The position numbers were made by a program, and so were the translations under genes. A stretch of 64,000 nt of DNA from Isoetes taiwanensis. Its lineage: Eukaryota > Streptophyta > Lycopodiopsida > Isoetales > Isoetaceae. Position 1 is the first letter of the stretch. Every line of letters begins with the position of its first letter. This document shows, in pieces, positions 58,561-64,000 of this stretch. The DNA is taken from NCBI GenBank assembly GCA_021234155.1, contig JAJEKV010000047.1, positions 4,163,323-4,227,322 on the forward strand, written 5' to 3'. The notes under the pieces are model-generated. The model was not told the origin of the DNA. It did not search any database and saw only the letters and a program-made list of their open reading frames with translations.

Positions 58561-58783
58561 AGCCTTTCTCGACTTGCGAGTCGAGAAAATCAGCTCAGAT
58601 TGAAAAACGCAGGTCTGAGGGCCTTTCTCGACCCGCGAGTCAAAAAATGTAGCTCAGAGAAAAAATGGAAAAAAAAACTTTTTTTTTCTTTTTTTGATGG
58701 CCTTCTCGCGGGTCGAGAAAGGCCCTCAGACCTGCTTTTTTCAATCTGAGCTGCTTTTCTCAACTCATGAGTCGAGAAGGGCT
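58561..58783. mobile_element. Foldback element with about 85-bp arms
   Basis: Left arm 58,561-58,647 and right arm 58,690-58,783 are inverted copies: both contain CAGCTCAGATTGAAAAA, GCAGGTCTGAGGGCCTTTCT and CGACCCGCGAG in complementary orientation, with only scattered mismatches. The 42-bp loop is A/T homopolymer. It could be a foldback transposon or a MIRNA-like hairpin precursor. Confidence 0.8.
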
Positions 58784-58852
58784 TTTAAAGGGGCCTTGAG
58801 GGTCTTTCTCGACTCGCGAGTCGAGAAAGGCCCTCAATGCCCCTTTAAAAGC
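58781..58852. repeat. 72-bp near-perfect palindrome
   Basis: Centred between 58,816 and 58,817. The inner 24 bp (TTTCTCGACTCG and its complement) are perfect, and the outer part (GCTTTTAAAGGGG ... CCCCTTTAAAAGC) pairs with a few mismatches. It shares the CTCGACTCGCGAGTCGAG core with the adjacent foldback arms. An A-run follows at 58,875-58,900. Confidence 0.9.
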
Positions 58853-58892
58853 CGTAGACTGAGGCCCTCTACGCAAAAAAAAAAAAAAAAAA

Positions 58893-59025
58893 AAAAAAAA
58901 CCTTCAAGTCAATAAAGACCTTTGTCTTACCATTCCGATGCCTTCGAAATTTAAAGACCAAATAGCAGCCCTAAATGAAAACAGGTGCCATTTTCCTTTA
59001 GGTCTAGACTTGATTACATGTAACA
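58893..59025. repeat. Diverged third copy of the A-run / CCTTCTAGTC repeat
   Basis: AAACCTTCAAGTC, CCAAATAGCAGCCCT, AACAGGTGCCATTTTCC and TAGGTCTAGACTTGAT align in order with the repeat at 60,985 and 63,664, with much divergence. Confidence 0.45.
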
Positions 59026-59029
59026 CTCA

Positions 59030-60980
59030 GCTTCTTTAAAACAATTTATTGAAGACAGTCCCAAGGACAAGCCAAAGAAAATAACAGAAATAGGAGGGAC
59101 AGAAAATCTGATACGAACGTTGATAAAGGTCATTGAACATGACATTTGAAGAACAAACAAGTTTTCTGGACTTTGATTCCCCACCGTGCCATTGTGGTAG
59201 ACTATCTTTCCAAAGTATATTCACACCCATTCAGATATTCCAAACTAAATTCAGGAAGAGCCATTTGAAATTTGCTGCCAAATAGTCTATTGCAGTCAAA
59301 GAACCATAATTTATCAGATTAAAATTGAGATGTGTTTAAACTATATTTTAACAGTCGGCAGCACATGAGAGGAGTGCACTTACATATACTTTCCAATCTA
59401 GAAGTTTAATTGTTTGCTTGCCAACCTAGATGAACTCAAATATATATTTTTAACTCCATTAAGCATTCTCTCAATGAGGAAGTGTATCATCATATCGCAT
59501 ATCCTATATACCAATAATACGGCTAGTAAAGCTTTTCTAAGAGAATACACATCTATGCAAAGTACTCTGCTTATGTTTTTTGATCATAAAATATTATTAC
59601 CTCCAAGACGTAGATACATGGGCAGCTTATGCGCAGGATTTGCATCCCTAGTGCCAACAAGAGAATCAGAATTTCATATTTAAGGTGTTTTGAGAAGAAA
59701 ACTGTTTAATGCGTATAAAATACAAATCCATGTCTTCACATAGTTCATAGTCTTCAAAAATTGAAAGATCAAATGTCAGAAATCACTTCCCTTGGACACA
59801 TATAAATCAAAACTTCATGTTCATCCTTGCAAATATCTGCTATCAAGTTTGCAATCCTCGAACAAGCATATCACTTTGGTTCATTGATGTCACAGCTTCC
59901 TTTTCATGTTCGTTCATCCTTCTAGCCTAAGAAATAACCTGGACGGACCAAAAAGCAACAAGGAGAGGAGAGAACCGGTACCTGCAGCCAATCAATACAT
60001 CATTAGCTTGATAAGGGTAAAGATGCAAGGGCCAAAAGGTACAATGGTGTCTCTCGGCGTTTAGCCTTTCACACCTTGTAACCTTTTGCCCCGAGTTAGT
60101 CCTAGAGCTAAAAGAATGATAAAAGTCCATCATATAAAAGCCCTGTGGCAGCTATTAAAAGTCATCAAATAGTGTTTAAACATCAGAATATATTAGAGCA
60201 TTACTTCTCGATTCGGAGTACAAAGTAGATACAGTCAATTATAATCAATGGCCATCATCCAAAACACCTATGCAAAGCATAAAGAATTTGTCTGCAAACC
60301 TGGGTTGAAGCTCTTTGCTACATTATCTGAGTAGAGAATAATTTTCGTAGCCTGAGATCAAATCTTGTTGTGTACCACAACAAATAATCGATGGAGAGAT
60401 CTCCATCTCATTGTGCACCACAGCATATAAACGATCGCTGAATCCTTTTATTCAGCAGCTAGAAATTGAGTATGGTACTCCAAATGCCTTTGGAGCTTGC
60501 TCAACAATAAAATCCACATGCAGATGAAATACAGCAGAAATCTTCATATATTAAGCTAGAGAATAGATCAAAATTGGACGGGCATGGCATAGTAGCTTGC
60601 CTTCGATTCCACTTGCTAGAGAATGAAAAACCGGAATAGATCAGAGCTGATTTAGTGGCTGCTTGAAGCAAACGGCGCTCAGAAATTGCAAACGTTAGGG
60701 TTTCAAAAGGATACCTAATAGCCGGATATTATTTTCGTGAGCATAAACCCTACTTTAGAATATCATCATGTTAAATCCAACCATTGGTATAATTATGTGG
60801 TGCAATATAACAATTCCACTAACTTTGAACTTCACTATGGCATATTTTTGAGAATAAGAAAAAATTACCTTCATTGCTAACTTCTTGCAATTGTAAGCAT
60901 TTGTGCATAGACTTCCAAATATTTCATGCCTCAAGATGTTAGCAGATGTAAAAAACATCTTATCATTACAATAAAATTAA
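59030..60980. other. Non-genic stretch
   Basis: Nothing recognised on either strand; short open frames only. Confidence 0.45.
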
Positions 60981-60984
60981 AAAA

Positions 60985-61314
60985 AAAAAAACCTTCTAGT
61001 CTTGACTAAGTCCCAGACATAGTCAAAACATTCGTCTCAATAAATCTATTCAGATAGTATCAAGAGCCAATTTGCAGCCTTGAGAACAAAATCAGGTGTG
61101 CATATTATTCCCAAGTAATGACTAGGTCCAGATTTTGTATTGATCATAACCAATGAGTTTAGAACATTTTTTTAGAATCATAATTATAACCTAATGTCAC
61201 ACTGAACATAATCATATGGCGATGCCCTTATATTTCAACAGAACAGTTCCATACATATTACAAGATAAACCATGGATATTCGACAAATGGAGTCAAATAC
61301 CATTGATTTTTAGT
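60985..61314. repeat. Long direct repeat, left copy (at least 330 bp)
   Basis: Begins with an A-run and CCTTCTAGTCTTGACTAAGT and matches 63,664-64,000 almost base for base. The main difference is a small insertion in the right copy (TGTCATGTAACACATTG versus TGTCACACTG). Confidence 0.9.
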
Positions 61315-63037
61315 TCACAAATGAACATTCAATAACTGAAAAACTTGCATCATTACTTTATATAATGCATGCAGACCTTAATCAGCCAATGCTTACTGCA
61401 TGCAGACCATAGGCATAGTCTGAGTACATGGGACAGTTGATAGTAGCAAATAGCAAGCAAAAATTACTTACATTTGTCGTTGTATACAAGATTGCATTTG
61501 ATATAACTTCAAAACAAAGAGCAAGAAGTTCGGTTACCTGCAGTAGAACCAGAGGACAGTTAGCCAAGAATGGGTAAAAGCCTAAGCTACTAACAGGTAA
61601 GCAGTGAACTTCTTGGGTTTATCACCCTTCACCTTGATAGAAGTTTCCCTAAATGGGTCAAACATTTGGTTAGAATGCAAAACCAGAAATGTAGACTTAT
61701 TGTTGTTTTGCCTTCTTAGTGTAGAGCATGAAGGCTTCACCTTAAAGGATCTGCTAGAAATTAAGTCTATATGCTGAATAATGAATCGAGATCTAATGGA
61801 TCAAGTGAAATGAAGCTTTTAGATTTTCATAGCATTTCCCTGGTTTGCAGAGATCTTACCATGATATGCAGATCAATTTACTAGAAATATCTAATAAGTG
61901 CAATGGCATTTCAATAGAAATAATTTCAAAAGCAGAAAACCTGATATGCTTGATTTTGTATGCCTTGCTCGGTTTCTTGTGCATTACATCCATTGGAATT
62001 GTCTCCATGTTTTGCGTCGTTTGTGCTCACTGGCTTGCTCAGGAAAACTAGATCCATGATTGATTTGTTCAGTCCAGGAACTGACATGCCAAGATCCCCT
62101 TCTTCTGGCTAAAGCTGTAAGATGAACAAATCGAAGTTTGCAGATCCAGAAGAGCCCTGGCAGAATGCGTTGTCTCTTCTTATATTCCTTGTATCTTGCA
62201 GCATCAAAGGTATCCTTGCATGCTCGGAGCTCTGCTTGCATGCCCTTGGCAGTTCGGTAGCCCTACTTGCATGCCCTTGCGGCTCGGCTCTTATCTGTGA
62301 GTTAGGTCAGGTCGTAGAGCAAATCTTGGCAACCCTAATTCGTTGCTTTGTCTTATCCAAGCCATAATTTTCATTTTTAATTAAGTGTAACCTACATCTT
62401 AGGTCAAAAAAGCTATCTTATCTGCATGCCATATTTTTCGTTTTCCTTTCAGAGCCAATAACTGCAAATGTACAACAGTTTGTAGTTACCTTAGTGTTGG
62501 ACCTCCATATGTGTATATCTACATAAGTCTCTATCTAGTTTGCCAGTTCATTTTTTGCTTTTCATTCCAAGTACTTGCCTTTTGCAATATTCCCAGAGTT
62601 GGTTCTCAACTTTGGGTGTTTGTATCACTACAACCATTTTTCCATTCCAGAGCTATGTACTATAACATGACTCTGATGATCATGGTTAATAAAAAAAGCC
62701 TTCCTCCAACCGCGGTTTGGGGGCCACTTTATTTCCTTAACAGAAAACGTATCAGTATATTGTTTGTTACAACAAGGAGAGTAGGGCCCTGTTGTAACAA
62801 TGGGCCCTACCCTCACCGTTTTATAGTTTTGTTTAACTCAAAAATGTATGAATATGTACTTACAGTAGCTTTATAAGTATCATCACCTTGTTTGCACCAT
62901 GTCTGTCTGGTTGTCAAGGATTCCTGGAGTCTCTGCTTCCTGGATTCAATAATATCTTTTTTTGCAAAGCTATTCATGGCAAATTCTTGCAATGTCAGCC
63001 ATATGGCAAATTGACATGCTATGATTCTTTTTGTTGC
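61315..63037. other. Non-genic stretch between direct repeats
   Basis: No gene supported. Interleaved inverted repeats occur at 62,765-62,810. Open frames (61,984-62,241 minus; 62,511-62,876 plus) have no recognisable domain. Confidence 0.4.
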
Positions 63038-63530
63038 TCAAGCTACAAATGTCAGCTTGGCAATTTGTTTTGAGTGAAAGAAAAAATCTCGCTTTTCCTG
63101 TACCATGTGCTTAGATATTTTAAGTCTTCCTCATAATCAGGACTATTAGGTCTTATCAGAGCCATATTTGCTTCGCATTTGTGGCAGATGATAGAATATT
63201 TTGTACTTCAAAACTAGAGTTGTCCGTCTAGCACACATTGTATTTGAATAAGCACCGGTTTCTTGATCCTTTGGTCCATTGATTGTTGCAATTGTCATCA
63301 TCCTCTTGGACGTCAGCTACAAATGTCAGCTTGACATTCTGCTTAGATATATTCAGTGAAAGAAAAGCCCTTCGTAATCAAGACAAATTAGGTCTGATCA
63401 GAGCCATGTTTGCAGATAATAGTATAGTTTGAATTGCATATATAGGATAATCCATGTTGCACTCCTTGTATTTGAGTAAGACTGATTCTATTATTCAGTG
63501 GTCGTTGATGTCATCCTCCTCCTCACATTA
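63038..63530. repeat. Diverged tandem duplication
   Basis: Unit 1 (63,038-63,312) and unit 2 (63,313-63,530) share, in order, GCTACAAATGTCAGCTTG, TTAGGTCT(T/G)ATCAGAGCCAT, TTGTATTTGA(A/G)TAAG and TCATCCTC, with indels. An old duplication of about 220-275 bp. Confidence 0.7.
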
Positions 63531-63663
63531 GAGTTGGGGATGATTTGCTTTTTCCTAAAACACGTATACAAAGTAAGTTAATATGTAGATAAGTAAATCA
63601 GAAAATACACCTGAACATAAGACCATAGCCACAGTTTGGTTAAACCAAAGAGCTGAGTTAAGC

Positions 63664-64000
63664 AAAAAAACCTTCTAGTCTTGACTAAGTCCCAGACATA
63701 GTCAAAACATTCGTCTCAATAAATCTATTCAGATAGTATCAAGAGCCAATTTGCAGCCTTGAGAACAAAATCAGGTGTGCATATTATTCCCAAGCAATGA
63801 CTAGGTCCAGATTTTGTATTGATCATAACCAATGAGTTTAAAACATTTTTTTAGAATCATAATTATAACCTAATGTCATGTAACACATTGAACATAATCA
63901 TATGGCGATGCCCTTATATTTCAACAGAACAGTTCCATACATATTACAAGATAAACCATGGATATTCGACAAATGGAGTCAAATACCATTGATTTTTAGT
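63664..64000. repeat. Long direct repeat, right copy (runs off the window)
   Basis: Same repeat as 60,985-61,314 in the same orientation, spaced by about 2.68 kb. It is still matching at the last base of the window, so its full length is unknown. It may be an LTR pair or a segmental duplication. Confidence 0.9.

Noticed and set aside
62511-62876. 121-residue plus-strand open frame
   Set aside because: Composition reflects AT-rich DNA; no domain or conservation signal.

Overview
The window looks like nuclear DNA of a land plant with a large, transposon-filled genome. Supporting signs are AT-rich sequence, spliced genes with short GT/AG introns, plant-type LINE reverse transcriptase, an LTR with an initiator-Met tRNA primer-binding site, and an ankyrin-repeat/PGG membrane protein of the plant ACD6-like kind. 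A seed-free plant such as a fern is my guess, but the sequence alone does not prove it. No rRNA, complete tRNA, CRISPR array or bacterial feature was seen. Only one conventional host gene looks intact: the 439-residue ankyrin/PGG protein on the minus strand at 49,999-51,318.

Layout. 1-5 kb holds short tandem repeats, a broken copy of a small gene family (1.2-1.5 kb) and a 5'-truncated LINE (3.06-4.08 kb). 5.1-9.05 kb is transposase copy A on the minus strand; upstream of it lie a primer-binding site and a 1.57 kb LTR (9.55-11.13 kb). 12.88-13.13 kb is a LINE 3' end with a microsatellite tail, and 13.88-17.09 kb is a decayed second LINE type. 18.7-22.5 kb is transposase copy B on the plus strand, interrupted by another LINE 3' end. 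22.5-28 kb is mostly non-genic with small repeats. 28.2-30.64 kb holds a small intact gene whose first residues resemble the histone H3 tail, followed by two about 258-bp direct repeats bounding an unrecognised broken coding region. 30.97-34.37 kb (minus) and 36.4-39.3 kb (plus) are two divergent copies of a coiled-coil / RING-like / FCP1-like phosphatase gene, both broken. 40.0-43.2 kb is transposase copy C on the minus strand. 45.1-48.4 kb is a stretch with inverted, palindrome-rich ends. The ankyrin gene follows, then a foldback element at 51.5 kb, a decayed DUF7869-like transposase (52.46-55.53 kb), a LINE relic (57.9 kb), a strong double foldback (58.56-58.85 kb) and a long direct repeat (60.98 and 63.66 kb).

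How the parts relate. Most coding sequence is mobile-element derived and damaged. Copies A, B and C are one DDE-like transposase family in different states of decay. Three LINE 3' ends share a terminal motif but carry different microsatellite tails. The items I would follow first are the small proteins beginning like histone H3 (28,205 and 8,994, with a degenerate relative at 1,491), the paired RING-like/FCP1-like genes, and the foldback elements that could give long double-stranded RNA.
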